The position numbers and the translations under genes were made by a program. Shown piece by piece: positions 8,076 through 17,722 of a stretch of DNA of 64,000 bases. Source of the DNA: CAVSVP01 sp963731125 (GTDB lineage: Bacteria; Pseudomonadota; Gammaproteobacteria; Competibacterales; Competibacteraceae); the NCBI GenBank assembly GCA_963731125.1, contig CAVSVP010000020.1, positions 1 through 64,000 of the forward strand, given 5' to 3'. The notes beneath the pieces are model-generated. The model ran no database searches and was not told where the DNA came from. It worked only from the letters and a program-made list of their open reading frames with translations. Numbering within the stretch: the first letter of the stretch is position 1; the number at the start of each line of letters is the position of its first letter.

Positions 8076-10211
8076 TTGCCAGCATCACATAATATTTTCG
8101 TGTCTGCCATCTCTCAGCCAGCCGAACCTATTTCTATCCAGGCCCTCAAGGGAGTCGGACCACGACTACTCCAACGCCTAGAAAAATTAGGCATACGCAC
8201 TCTGGAAGATTTGCTGTTTCATCTCCCTTTGCGTTATCAGGATCGCACTCGAATGGTACCCATCGGTAGCCTCCAACCAGGCGATGAGGCTACCATTCAA
8301 GCCGAAGTGGTATTATCCGAAACAGTGCACCGAGGGAAACGGTCATTACTCATCCTTTTACAGGACGGCACTGGTTCGTTGACGCTACGGTTTTTTCACT
8401 TTAGTGCTGTTCAGCGGGAGGTGTTAGGGCAACGGGGAGCTGATCTGCGCTGTTATGGAGAAGTACGCAGCGGTCCGGCAATGTTGGAGATGATTCATCC
8501 GGAATGCCAGCGCCTGGATGGAAACCATCCTGCCCCCCTCGATGATCATCTGACTCCTGTTTATCCCACGACCGAGGGACTGCGCCAGTTCACGCTCCGC
8601 AGGTTGGCGGAGCAGGCTTTGCAGCGCCTGGAGACAGAAACAGATGCCGCGGGAACCCTACTGCCGGAGTTGCTGCCACCGAACCTGTTAACCCGCCTTG
8701 GCATGCCTCCTTTAGTAGAAGCCTTGCGCCTTATTCACCGGCCCCCGCCAACGCTGCCGCCCCTCGCCTTGGGAAACGATCGCCATCCGGCCCGGCGGCG
8801 CCTGGCTTTTGAGGAATTGCTGGCGCATCACTTGAGTCTGCGTCAGCTTCGCCGACAAATCCAGCGCAATACCGCCCCTCCGCTTGCCAGCCCTGGCTGC
8901 TTGACGCAACATTTTATGCAGGCATTGCCTTTCCCCCTAACTCAGGCCCAGCATCGGGTCATCCGCGACATTACGGCGGACTTGGCCCTACCGCGTCCCA
9001 TGCTGCGTTTAGTGCAAGGCGACGTCGGTTCGGGCAAAACCGTGGTTGCGGCGGCAGCGGCTCTACGGGCCATAGAAGCCGGTTTTCAAGCAGCCATTAT
9101 GGCGCCTACCGAATTATTAGCCGAACAGCATTATCGGAATTTTCAGGAATGGCTGACACCTCACGGAATAGCCGTGGCTTGGTTAACCGGTAAGCTTAAA
9201 GGTAAAACTCGAGAAGCCATGTTATCTGCAATCCGCTCGGGTGTTGCTCAGCTTATCGTTGGCACCCATGCGCTGTTCCAAGAGGAAGTGGTATTTGCTA
9301 ATCTGGCCTTGGTCATCATTGACGAGCAGCACCGTTTCGGCGTGCATCAGCGTTTGGCCTTACGTGAAAAGGGCCGCGAGGGTGCCCGTTGCCCTCATCA
9401 GTTGATTATGACGGCAACCCCCATTCCACGCACTCTGGCCATGAGCGCTTATGCGGATCTGGACACCTCGGTCATCGATGAATTGCCGCCAGGCCGTATT
9501 CCCGTTCAAACCGTGGTCATTCCCAGGCAACGCCGTGCCGCGATCATCGCCCGCATCCGCTGCGCTTGTCGCAGCGGGCAGCAAGTCTATTGGGTGTGTC
9601 CGCTGATCGAAGAATCGGAAACTTTACAGTGTCAAGCTGCCGTTGATACGGCAGCAGAACTTGCTGAGGCACTGCCGGAACGGCATATCGGATTGGTGCA
9701 TGGGCGGATGAAAGCGACAGAAAAGGGACAGATGATGCGCGCTTTCAAGGCGGGCGAACTGGACCTGCTGGTGGCCACTACCGTAGTGGAAGTGGGGGTG
9801 GATGTGCCGAACGCCAGCCTTATGATTATCGAAAATGCTGAACGCCTGGGTTTGGCTCAGCTTCATCAACTCCGCGGCCGAGTGGGACGAAGCAATGTCC
9901 AAAGCAGCTGCGTGCTGCTCTATCACGGCCCTCTTTCTCAACAAGCCCGCGCCCGGCTGGCGGTGTTACGGACAAGTCACGATGGTTTCGAGATTGCACA
10001 CCGCGATCTTGAGCTGCGTGGTCCAGGCGAGGTTTTGGGCACCCGCCAGACCGGTATCCTGCAGCTGCGCATTGCCGACCTGATTCGCGATGAAGATCTG
10101 TTAAACGATGTACGCCAGGCAGCCGATGAGTTACTAGCCGACTATCCCGCCAGCGCCGCAGCCCTCACACGACGCTGGCTAGGGGAAACGGAACGCTATG
10201 GTGAGGTATAA
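8076..10211 (+). CDS. recG: ATP-dependent DNA helicase RecG
   Basis: RecG is a superfamily-2 helicase that remodels stalled forks and branch-migrates junctions. It has an N-terminal helix-hairpin-helix-like start (LKGVGPRLLQRLEKLGI), the OB-fold wedge domain (about 60-160), and helicase motifs I (GDVGSGKT), II (DEQH), III (TATPIPRT) and VI (QLRGRVGRS). The 711 residues compare with 693 in E. coli. The longest frame starts at TTG (8076); GTG at 8100 is also possible and no clear ribosome-binding site separates them. It is transcribed divergently from rpmH. Confidence 0.96.
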   Translation: MPASHNIFVSAISQPAEPISIQALKGVGPRLLQRLEKLGIRTLEDLLFHLPLRYQDRTRMVPIGSLQPGDEATIQAEVVLSETVHRGKRSLLILLQDGTGSLTLRFFHFSAVQREVLGQRGADLRCYGEVRSGPAMLEMIHPECQRLDGNHPAPLDDHLTPVYPTTEGLRQFTLRRLAEQALQRLETETDAAGTLLPELLPPNLLTRLGMPPLVEALRLIHRPPPTLPPLALGNDRHPARRRLAFEELLAHHLSLRQLRRQIQRNTAPPLASPGCLTQHFMQALPFPLTQAQHRVIRDITADLALPRPMLRLVQGDVGSGKTVVAAAAALRAIEAGFQAAIMAPTELLAEQHYRNFQEWLTPHGIAVAWLTGKLKGKTREAMLSAIRSGVAQLIVGTHALFQEEVVFANLALVIIDEQHRFGVHQRLALREKGREGARCPHQLIMTATPIPRTLAMSAYADLDTSVIDELPPGRIPVQTVVIPRQRRAAIIARIRCACRSGQQVYWVCPLIEESETLQCQAAVDTAAELAEALPERHIGLVHGRMKATEKGQMMRAFKAGELDLLVATTVVEVGVDVPNASLMIIENAERLGLAQLHQLRGRVGRSNVQSSCVLLYHGPLSQQARARLAVLRTSHDGFEIAHRDLELRGPGEVLGTRQTGILQLRIADLIRDEDLLNDVRQAADELLADYPASAAALTRRWLGETERYGEV

Positions 10212-10214
10212 GTA

Positions 10215-10306
10215 ATACCAATTCGTAAAAAATACACTTCAATTCGTACCCCGTTTACCGTACTCGATGATTCAAATAATGAAAGGTATTAAATTCAAAT
10301 TGGTAT
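10215..10306. repeat. Inverted-repeat-bounded small sequence between recG and pyk
   Basis: A perfect 9-bp inverted repeat (ATACCAATT at 10215-10223; AATTGGTAT at 10298-10306) bounds 92 bp of AT-rich DNA in the convergent recG/pyk gap. The distance is too long for a simple terminator hairpin. It could be a small non-autonomous element; no gene is visible in it. Confidence 0.35.
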
Positions 10307-10387
10307 AAGTCAGCGGCAAGGACATCCAGCGTGAACGCAAAGACCTCTAGCCAGCTTATCATCGAGGCGGATTAGGGCATCGCCGCC

Positions 10388-11860
10388 TTAGGATTTTCCC
10401 TTGAGTTTTGCCTCTTCTGGTAATAAGGGATCGCCAACCCGAACGATTTTCAGGGTATTAGTACCCCCCGAAATGCCCTTGTAATCTCCTTTTGTTACGA
10501 TCACTAAGTCACCTTTATTGACCATGCCGCGATGCAAAACCGCGTTGATGGCGGCCTGAATCACCCAGGATGGATTGATATGCACGACATCAAAGCGCAG
10601 CGGATACACACCCCGATACAGGGTTATCCGATGGCGTGTCTTCTTGTGACGCGTCAGCGCAAAAATAGGTATGGCGGAACTAATGCGCGACATCCACAAT
10701 ACCGTGCTCCCGGATTCCGTCAAGGAAACGATGGCACGCACCCCTCCCAAATGATTGGCCGTATACATGGCGGCCATGGCAATGGCTTCATCCACCTGGG
10801 CAAAGGAGGCGTCGACAGGCTGCTCGGCATCTTGGCTTTCCCAATGCTTTTCCGCGCCCAGGCAAACTCGCGCCATGGCCTGCACCGCCTTGACGGGATA
10901 TTCTCCTAATGCCGTCTCCGCAGACAGCATTACCGCATCGGTACCATCCATCACCGCGTTGGCCACATCCAATACCTCTGCCCGGGTAGGAATCTGGCTA
11001 TGAATCATCGACTCCATCATCTGGGTTGCCGTAATGGAAACGCGGTTCAGCTTACGGGCTATACGAATAATACGCTTCTGTACACCGGGCAGTTCGGCGT
11101 CGCCAATCTCCACGCCCAAGTCGCCGCGGGCAATCATCACGGCATCGCTAGCCTGAACAATAGCTTCCAGATCATTTACCGCTTCAGCGCGTTCAATTTT
11201 GGCAACGATGGCGCCGTAACCACCAGCGGCATATAACAGTTCCCGGGCCTCTTGGATGTCGGAGGCACTGCGCGGAAAAGACACTGCTAAGTAATCCGCC
11301 TGCAGCTCGGCCGCGATACGAATATCTTCACGGTCCTTGGTGGTTAGCGCCGGTGCGGATAACCCCCCTCCCTGCCGGTTGATGCCCTTATTATTGGAAA
11401 GCCGTCCACCAACCCAGACACGGCAAACTATCTTAGCTCCACTGATTTCCTCTACCACCAGCACGATACGACCGTCATCCAGCAACAGCGTATTTCCCGC
11501 TGCTACATCTTCGGGCAACGTTTTGTAGGTAATACCTACGGCTTCTTCACTACCGGCATCGGCGGGCAGTTCGGTATCCAGCGTAAAACGCACCCCTTCC
11601 CGCAGTTCCACAGCCCCGCTGCGAAATCGTTCAATACGGATTTTCGGACCCTGAAGATCTGCCAGCACACCGATATAACGACCTTGGTCAGCGGCACGTT
11701 CACGCACTTGCTGAACGCGGCGATAGTGCTCTTCGGGGGTACCGTGAGAAAAATTGATACGGACTACGTCGGCGCCGGCACGTATAATTCCATCCAGCGT
11801 CTTAGGATCATCGGTCGCAGGACCAATGGTGGCTACGATTTTGGTGCGCCTCAATAGCAT
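10388..11860 (-). CDS. pyk: Pyruvate kinase
   Basis: The enzyme converts phosphoenolpyruvate and ADP to pyruvate and ATP. Family motifs are clear: RRTKIVATIGPAT at the start, the active-site MIARGDLGVEIGDAELPGVQK segment in pieces (MIARGDLG with the Lys-containing IVAKIERAEA before it), TQMMESMI, and the C-terminal regulatory domain ending in LKIVRVGDPL. The 490-residue length is usual. It follows pgk, gap and tkt on the same strand in an order common in autotrophic and methylotrophic Gammaproteobacteria. It probably has its own or read-through transcription, since a terminator lies between pgk and pyk. Confidence 0.96.
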   Translation of the reverse strand: MLLRRTKIVATIGPATDDPKTLDGIIRAGADVVRINFSHGTPEEHYRRVQQVRERAADQGRYIGVLADLQGPKIRIERFRSGAVELREGVRFTLDTELPADAGSEEAVGITYKTLPEDVAAGNTLLLDDGRIVLVVEEISGAKIVCRVWVGGRLSNNKGINRQGGGLSAPALTTKDREDIRIAAELQADYLAVSFPRSASDIQEARELLYAAGGYGAIVAKIERAEAVNDLEAIVQASDAVMIARGDLGVEIGDAELPGVQKRIIRIARKLNRVSITATQMMESMIHSQIPTRAEVLDVANAVMDGTDAVMLSAETALGEYPVKAVQAMARVCLGAEKHWESQDAEQPVDASFAQVDEAIAMAAMYTANHLGGVRAIVSLTESGSTVLWMSRISSAIPIFALTRHKKTRHRITLYRGVYPLRFDVVHINPSWVIQAAINAVLHRGMVNKGDLVIVTKGDYKGISGGTNTLKIVRVGDPLLPEEAKLKGKS

Positions 11861-12036
11861 GAAACACTCTGGGTCTATCTATCGGTTAAGTAACGTACTT
11901 CTGGACCACTTCGCGAGCTGCTTCTACAGCATGATGACCCACGATGACTGACGAGATTTAGGAATAGTGACAGGAAAACTTTACCCCTGCGCGGGAAACC
12001 AGGACACGGCGAGCTTCTTGAGAAAGTGTTCAAAAG

Positions 12037-12065
12037 TGCCTGGTGCGGTACTGTCGCACCAGGCA
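12037..12065 (-). terminator. Terminator downstream of pgk
   Basis: TGCCTGGTGCG (12037-12047) and CGCACCAGGCA (12055-12065) form a perfect 11-bp stem with a 7-base loop. On the minus strand it is followed by CTTTTG. It begins 10 bp after the pgk stop codon. Confidence 0.8.
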
Positions 12066-12075
12066 TTCTATAAGA

Positions 12076-13257
12076 CTATTCCGCGGCCCGCTCTTCCAAT
12101 ACAACCACGGCCGGCAGCTTTTTACCTTCCAAGAATTCTAAAAAAGCACCACCGCCTGTAGAAACATAGGATATTTTATCCTTAACACCATACTTATCCA
12201 GCGCCGCCAGCGTATCGCCGCCACCGGCAATGGAAAAGGCGGAGCTCTCCGCGATCGCATGGGCTATTGCCTCGGTGCCGGCACCGAACTGGTCGAACTC
12301 GAAAACTCCCACGGGGCCATTCCAAACAATGGTTCCAGCGGTTTTAAGAATGTCGGCGAATCTGGCGGAAGTTTCCGGACCCACATCCAGAATCATATCA
12401 TCCTTGGCAACCTGAGCTACCGGTTTAAGCGTAGCCTCGGCAGTTTCGGAAAATTCCTTACCACAGACCACATCCGAGGGAATGGGAATTTCCCCGCCTC
12501 GGGACTCAGCGGCGGCGGCGGTGAGACGCTTCGCTTCATCAACCAAATCGGCTTCATAGAGGGATTTACCTACGCCATAACCTGCCGCGGCGATAAACGT
12601 ATTGGCAATCCCACCACCGGGAATCAGCTTATCGACCACCTGTGACAGAGACTCCAGCACCGTTAGTTTTGTAGAGACTTTAGAACCAGCTACAATAGCC
12701 ACCATGGGTCTCGCGGGACGCTCCAGGGCCCGCCCCAAGGCCTCCAGTTCGGCGGCCAGCAACGGACCGGCGCAGGCAATAGGGGCATATTTGGCTACAC
12801 CGTGGGTGGAGGCTTGCGCACGATGCGCGGTACCGAAAGCGTCCATGACATAGATATCACAAAGCGCCGCCATTTTACCAGCTAGCTCGTCGTTATTCTT
12901 TTTTTCGCCTTTGTTAAAGCGCACGTTTTCACATAGCACCAGTTCACCAGGCGCCACATCAACGCCATCAAGCCAGTCCTTAGCCAACCGCACTTCCTTA
13001 CCTAACAATTCAGATAAGTGCGCCGCCACCGGCGCCAGCGAATACTGTTCATCGTATTCGCCCTCGGTGGGGCGTCCCAAATGGGACATTGCCATGACTC
13101 TAGCGCCCGCCTCGAGGGCCTGCTTCAACGTGGGAAGAGAGGCACGGATGCGAACGTCGCTAGTTACCTTTCCATTTTTGACAGGAACGTTAAGATCCTC
13201 ACGGATCAGGACGCGCTTACCCGCAAGATCGAGATCGGTCATTTTGATGACGGACAT
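12076..13257 (-). CDS. pgk: Phosphoglycerate kinase
   Basis: Pgk interconverts 1,3-bisphosphoglycerate/ADP and 3-phosphoglycerate/ATP, in glycolysis or the Calvin cycle. The 393 residues begin like the E. coli enzyme (MSVIKMTDLDLAGKRVLIRED). They contain DLNVPV, the substrate-binding SHLGRP, and the nucleotide-binding VSTGGGAFLEFLEGKKLP near the C-terminus. It lies downstream of gap on the same strand, separated by a terminator-like hairpin, and is itself followed by a strong terminator. Confidence 0.97.
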   Translation of the reverse strand: MSVIKMTDLDLAGKRVLIREDLNVPVKNGKVTSDVRIRASLPTLKQALEAGARVMAMSHLGRPTEGEYDEQYSLAPVAAHLSELLGKEVRLAKDWLDGVDVAPGELVLCENVRFNKGEKKNNDELAGKMAALCDIYVMDAFGTAHRAQASTHGVAKYAPIACAGPLLAAELEALGRALERPARPMVAIVAGSKVSTKLTVLESLSQVVDKLIPGGGIANTFIAAAGYGVGKSLYEADLVDEAKRLTAAAAESRGGEIPIPSDVVCGKEFSETAEATLKPVAQVAKDDMILDVGPETSARFADILKTAGTIVWNGPVGVFEFDQFGAGTEAIAHAIAESSAFSIAGGGDTLAALDKYGVKDKISYVSTGGGAFLEFLEGKKLPAVVVLEERAAE

Positions 13258-13299
13258 AAGGCCATCCTTTTAGCAAGTGTCAAGCAGACTATTGCGAAC

Positions 13300-13360
13300 A
13301 AAAAAACGCGAAGGCAGCAAAGTAAAGTCCGTAAAGACTGCAATGCTTTGCGCCTCCGCG
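13300..13360 (-). terminator. Terminator downstream of gap
   Basis: On the minus strand CGCGGAGGCGCAAAG pairs imperfectly with CTTTGCTGCCTTCGCG. An inner AGTC/GACT hairpin lies in the loop, and seven T follow. It lies 15 bp past the gap stop codon, between gap and pgk. Confidence 0.75.
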
Positions 13361-13375
13361 TCTTTGGCAGCAAGC

Positions 13376-14386
13376 TTATTTGGCGTTCATAAAGGCCACG
13401 GTAGTATCCAGCATCCGGACAGAAAAGCCCCATTCGTTGTCGTACCAGGACAGGACCTTGACGAGATTGCCAATCGCCCGGGTCTGGGTGGAATCAAAGG
13501 TAGAAGAGGCAGGATCATGATTAAAATCCATGGATACCAGGGGTTCCGTATTATAAGCCAGCACTCCCTTCAATTCGCCCTCTGCGGCCTCCTTGAGAAT
13601 GGCGTTGACCTCATCCTTACTGGTCTCGCGGCCCGCGATAAAGCTTAAGTCCACTAACGATACGTTAATGGTAGGGACACGGATGGCAAAGCCGTCCAAC
13701 TTGCCATTCAGATCCGGCAGCACCAGCCCTACAGCAGCCGCGGCTCCGGTCTTCGTCGGAATCATTGACTGAGTGGCGGAACGGGCCCGGCGCAGATCCT
13801 TGTGAAAAGTATCCAGTAATACCTGATCGTTGGTAAAGGCATGAATCGTGGTCATCAGACCGCTCTGAATGCCAAGCTTTTCATGCAGCGGCTTAGCGAC
13901 AGGGGCCAGGCAGTTGGTGGTACAGGAGGCACAGGAGATCACCTGATCGCTGGCCTTTAATACCCGATGATTCACACCATAGACGATTGTGGCATCGACG
14001 TCTTTTTCACCGGGTGCGGAAACAATAACCTTTTTCGCACCGGCGCGTAAATGGCCACCGCATTTCTGTTTGCCTCGGAACAGACCGGTGCATTCGTGAA
14101 CCACGTCTACACCCAATTCCTCCCAAGGCAGCTTGGCAGGATCCCGCTCTGCAAGGACACGGATGCGATCCCCATTGACGATCATGCTGTCGCCATCGAT
14201 ACTGACATCGCCATGAAACTTGCCATGGGTCGTGTCGTAACGCGTCAAATGGGCGTTGGTATGGGCATCGCCGAGATCGTTAATCGCAACGATTTGAATT
14301 TCATCAGTGCGGTTATATTCATAGATAGCCCGCAGGATACAGCGGCCGATACGACCATAGCCATTAATCGCAATTTTGATCGCCAT
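13376..14386 (-). CDS. gap: Glyceraldehyde-3-phosphate dehydrogenase, type I
   Basis: This NAD(P)-dependent enzyme forms 1,3-bisphosphoglycerate from glyceraldehyde 3-phosphate, or the reverse in the Calvin cycle. The Rossmann start INGYGRIGR and the catalytic SCASCTTNCLAP with its active Cys are present, together with the later NEWGFSVRM. The residue after the early strand is Asp (AINDLGD), which favours NAD. The length of 336 is normal. It lies between tkt and pgk. Confidence 0.96.
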   Translation of the reverse strand: MAIKIAINGYGRIGRCILRAIYEYNRTDEIQIVAINDLGDAHTNAHLTRYDTTHGKFHGDVSIDGDSMIVNGDRIRVLAERDPAKLPWEELGVDVVHECTGLFRGKQKCGGHLRAGAKKVIVSAPGEKDVDATIVYGVNHRVLKASDQVISCASCTTNCLAPVAKPLHEKLGIQSGLMTTIHAFTNDQVLLDTFHKDLRRARSATQSMIPTKTGAAAAVGLVLPDLNGKLDGFAIRVPTINVSLVDLSFIAGRETSKDEVNAILKEAAEGELKGVLAYNTEPLVSMDFNHDPASSTFDSTQTRAIGNLVKVLSWYDNEWGFSVRMLDTTVAFMNAK

Positions 14387-14472
14387 AAGTTTCCTCCATT
14401 TACAGGTTGTTGTGGGATCAATAGAGCACTGTCAGCACAGTATAGCTTGACAGCAGTTGTTTGCAGCTTTAT

Positions 14473-16470
14473 TTAGTTAAAGAGTACCGTAACGGTGCGA
14501 ACAATATTTTCCGCCGTAAAACCATAATACCTAAACAGCACATCGCCTGGAGCAGACTCACCAAAGTGATCCAAGCCGATGACTTCGCCATGCATTCCAG
14601 CGTATTTATACCAAGGCGCTGTGCTACCCGCCTCCACCACCACGCGTCGAGTGACTGCGGCCGGCAACACAGAATCTCGATAATCGGCAGCCTGGCTTTC
14701 GAAAATATCGACCGAAGGCATGGAAACCACCCGAATTTTTCTACCCTGTTCCAGTAGCTGCGCGGCGGCCGCCACTGCCGGTTGCACCTCGGAACCCGTG
14801 GCAATGATAATGGCTTCGGGCATACCCTCGCACTCCACTAATACATATCCGCCGCGGCGTATCGCTTCAATTTGCTGTGGCGAGCGCGGCTGGTGAATGA
14901 GCTTCTGACGCGATAACGCCAGGCAGGTTGGGCCATTGCACCGCTCAACAGCGTTCTTCCAGGCCACGGCAGTTTCCACCGCATCACAGGGCCGCCACAG
15001 GGAAAGATTGGGAATCAAACGCAGGTTGGCCAGTTGTTCGATGGGATGATGAGTCGGGCCATCCTCGCCGAGACCTACAGAATCGTGAGTAAAGATGAAC
15101 AATACACGAGCTTGTATGAGAGCCGCCATGCGGATCGCATTTCGTGAGTAATCTGAAAACGTTAGAAAGGTGCCGCCGTAGGGGATAAAGCCATTATGCA
15201 GAGCAATACCATTCATAATGGCACTCATGCCAAACTCCCGCACGCCGTAATACAGATAATTGCCCCCGGGTCCGGTACGGTCAATCACAATAGAGCCGTT
15301 CCAGAACGTATTATTGGATAGGGTAAGGTCAGCAGAACCACCAAGCAACTCGGGTAATAAGGGACCGTAGGCGTTAAGCGCACGCTGGGAAGCGACCCGA
15401 GACGGAATATTTTCCGCTTTTCCCGCTGCCGTCAACACATACGCCCTGGCTTGTTCCTCCCAGGCAGAAGGCATCTCGCCGGCTACCCGGCGTTGAAACT
15501 CCGCGGCGAGTTCCGGATAAGCCTCGCGGTACGCCGCAAAGCGTTCATTCCATTCCTTCTCCCAGGCTGCGCCCCTGGCCCGGGCATCCCAACCTTCATA
15601 AATTTCATCAGGAATCTCAAAAGGTTCATAATGCCAGCTGATATGTTTCCGCGTTACGGCGACTTCGTCGACCCCTAGGGGAGCGCCATGTACCTCGTGG
15701 CTGCCTGCCTTGTTGGGAGCACCACAGCCGATTAGCGTCTTACAACAAATCAGACTGGGACGGTCAGTCACGGCATGCGCCTGCTTTAAGGCCAGTTTCA
15801 ACGCCTCTGCATCATGACCATCGACGTGGGATATTACATGCCAATGGTAGGCTTCAAAGCGCTTGGGGGTTTCATCGGTAAACCACCCCAACACGTCGCC
15901 ATCGATGGAAATGTCATTGTCATCGTAAAGGCATATTAACTTGCCGAGCCCTAAGGTACCCGCCAGCGAGCAGACTTCATGAGAAATCCCCTCCATTAAA
16001 CAGCCGTCACCGATGAACACATAGGTATAATGATCCACAATATTGAAACCAGGCCGGTTAACATCGGCAGCAAGCACATGCTCGGCAATGGCCATACCCA
16101 CCCCGTTAGCCAAACCTTGCCCGAGAGGACCCGTGGTGGTTTCAATGCCGGGCGTGCGGCCATATTCCGGATGCCCGGGAGTCCTGGAATGCAGTTGACG
16201 GAAGTTCCGCAGTTCTTCCATCGGTAGATCATAACCTGTTAAGTGCAGCAGCGCATATAACAGCATGGAGCCGTGGCCGTTAGATAAGATGCAGCGGTCC
16301 CGATTAAACCAGTTTGGATTGCCTGGATTATGCCGGATAAAATCATTCCACAGCACCTCGGCCATATCCGCCATGCCCATGGGAGCACCGGGATGGCCGG
16401 AATTTGCCTGCTGTACTGCATCCATGCTCAGGGCGCGAATTGCGTTGGCCAATTGTTTACGCGAAGGCAT
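14473..16470 (-). CDS. tkt: Transketolase
   Basis: This thiamine-diphosphate enzyme transfers two-carbon units in the pentose phosphate or Calvin cycle. The 665 residues show the thiamine-pyrophosphate motif (GDGCLMEGISHEVCSLAG, then a conserved Asn segment DNDISIDG), the N-terminal NSGHPGAPMG, the catalytic-Glu region DSVGLGEDGPTHHPIEQ and a C-terminal domain ending GFTAENI. It is the first gene of the tkt-gap-pgk-pyk run. Confidence 0.97.
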   Translation of the reverse strand: MPSRKQLANAIRALSMDAVQQANSGHPGAPMGMADMAEVLWNDFIRHNPGNPNWFNRDRCILSNGHGSMLLYALLHLTGYDLPMEELRNFRQLHSRTPGHPEYGRTPGIETTTGPLGQGLANGVGMAIAEHVLAADVNRPGFNIVDHYTYVFIGDGCLMEGISHEVCSLAGTLGLGKLICLYDDNDISIDGDVLGWFTDETPKRFEAYHWHVISHVDGHDAEALKLALKQAHAVTDRPSLICCKTLIGCGAPNKAGSHEVHGAPLGVDEVAVTRKHISWHYEPFEIPDEIYEGWDARARGAAWEKEWNERFAAYREAYPELAAEFQRRVAGEMPSAWEEQARAYVLTAAGKAENIPSRVASQRALNAYGPLLPELLGGSADLTLSNNTFWNGSIVIDRTGPGGNYLYYGVREFGMSAIMNGIALHNGFIPYGGTFLTFSDYSRNAIRMAALIQARVLFIFTHDSVGLGEDGPTHHPIEQLANLRLIPNLSLWRPCDAVETAVAWKNAVERCNGPTCLALSRQKLIHQPRSPQQIEAIRRGGYVLVECEGMPEAIIIATGSEVQPAVAAAAQLLEQGRKIRVVSMPSVDIFESQAADYRDSVLPAAVTRRVVVEAGSTAPWYKYAGMHGEVIGLDHFGESAPGDVLFRYYGFTAENIVRTVTVLFN

Positions 16471-16725
16471 AGCTCTCTCTTTGGACTCTTATACTCGGAT
16501 GACTAGGTTAAGGGTGGGAAAGTGATTTGGAAGAAGCACCAATAGGATCAAATACTAATGCTCTCGCTACTCTGACTTAAGATACCTACCATCAAAAGCG
16601 CATACGGCACAGCAGCAAGAATTCCAAAACACTCAGAAGTCATTGCGTAATACGTTGAACAGCGCCAATGACGATAAGCCCGTGTTGCTCGAGATGGTCT
16701 CAAAGTGATCTCAGTTTCCCAAACT

Positions 16726-16840
16726 AGCTAGTGCTCGGTCAAAGCTTAATTTTGGGATCATCGAACTTTAAGTATGCTCATATTTACTCACACCTTGGAC
16801 TCATGCAATCCCAATTTTTAGACCTGACAAAGCACTAGCT
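16726..16840. mobile_element. MITE-like element upstream of tkt
   Basis: About 33-bp imperfect terminal inverted repeats lie at 16726-16758 and 16808-16840 (both start AGCTAGTGCT and reach TTGGGAT or TTTGGGAT; roughly three quarters of positions agree). They bound about 49 bp without coding capacity. The size and ends fit a non-autonomous transposable element. The rest of 16471-17008 contains the tkt leader and nothing else I can name. Confidence 0.55.
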
Positions 16841-17008
16841 ATTCGTTTAATTGTAGATATTAGGAAGGAAGTGTCGAGAATTATAGGTAAAAAAGCTTAC
16901 CATCGCCAGCCAATGTGAGCTCGCTTAAGGCATTCCACTTGCCTACGACGGTGACCGATACGCCTTCAGCTTATGTACCGTACGCTACAACCAGCGCTGG
17001 TCAGCATG

Positions 17009-17722
17009 TCATTCGGTCTTCTCATATTCGGTCAGCTGGCTCTGCATTTTCGCCAGCAGGGCAGCAACGCCATCGCGGCGAATAACACTGGTGTATTCTG
17101 CCCGTTTCAAGGCAAGGTCACTGATCCCTTCATAAGTAATATTAGCAATACGCCAACGGCCATCGCTACGGCGCAACATATAATCTAAGTGAATATCCTC
17201 GCCGTCCGGCTGGATTAACAACGTACGCACTAGCGTAGTATCTGCGTCAAGCCGATCTTCCGCCAGTCGCTTGAATTGCTCTCCTGAAAAGCTACTGAAT
17301 TGACTGGCATAGGCAGCAATGCTTAGCCGAGTAAAGGTGTCGACAAATTCTCGCTGCGCAACGCCGAGTTGATCCCAATATTGGCCAACTGCAACCCGAG
17401 CGATAGCAGGTAAATCATGGGTTGCCTTGACAATGGGAGCAAGTTTCCCATAACGATCGGCATAATCTAATTGCGCACTTTTTTTCATCACCTCCAATAA
17501 CGCTCCTTGTAGCCGCTCGACAACCTCGCTTGGGCTTACCGCCCGAGCACCCGCGGCAGCCGCAGTTATCTCTGCAGCATCGCCCTGAGACAACAAGGCG
17601 CTTTCGCCATTTTCCGGAACCCGTTCAAGACCTTGTGCCGAGGGATTTTCTAGTTGCGCCACTGCTACAGAGAACATCAAGAGTCCCATGGACGGCATTA
17701 TGGCCATCAGAAAACGCGTCAC
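17009..17722 (-). CDS. hpnM: MlaC-family protein, probably hopanoid-associated HpnM
   Basis: The protein belongs to the MlaC/Ttg2D family of periplasmic lipid-binding proteins. An N-terminal hydrophobic signal (about residues 4-22) is followed by a low-complexity linker. The conserved domain runs from about 85 onward, with DYADRYGKLAPIV, FVDTFTRLSIAAYASQFSSF and WRIANITYEGISDLALKRAEY. HpnM is the member of this family linked to hopanoid clusters and is thought to help move hopanoids to the outer membrane. It follows hpnH with no gap (17722/17723), so co-transcription and a hopanoid role are likely; a general phospholipid role remains possible. Confidence 0.85.
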   Translation of the reverse strand: MTRFLMAIMPSMGLLMFSVAVAQLENPSAQGLERVPENGESALLSQGDAAEITAAAAGARAVSPSEVVERLQGALLEVMKKSAQLDYADRYGKLAPIVKATHDLPAIARVAVGQYWDQLGVAQREFVDTFTRLSIAAYASQFSSFSGEQFKRLAEDRLDADTTLVRTLLIQPDGEDIHLDYMLRRSDGRWRIANITYEGISDLALKRAEYTSVIRRDGVAALLAKMQSQLTEYEKTE

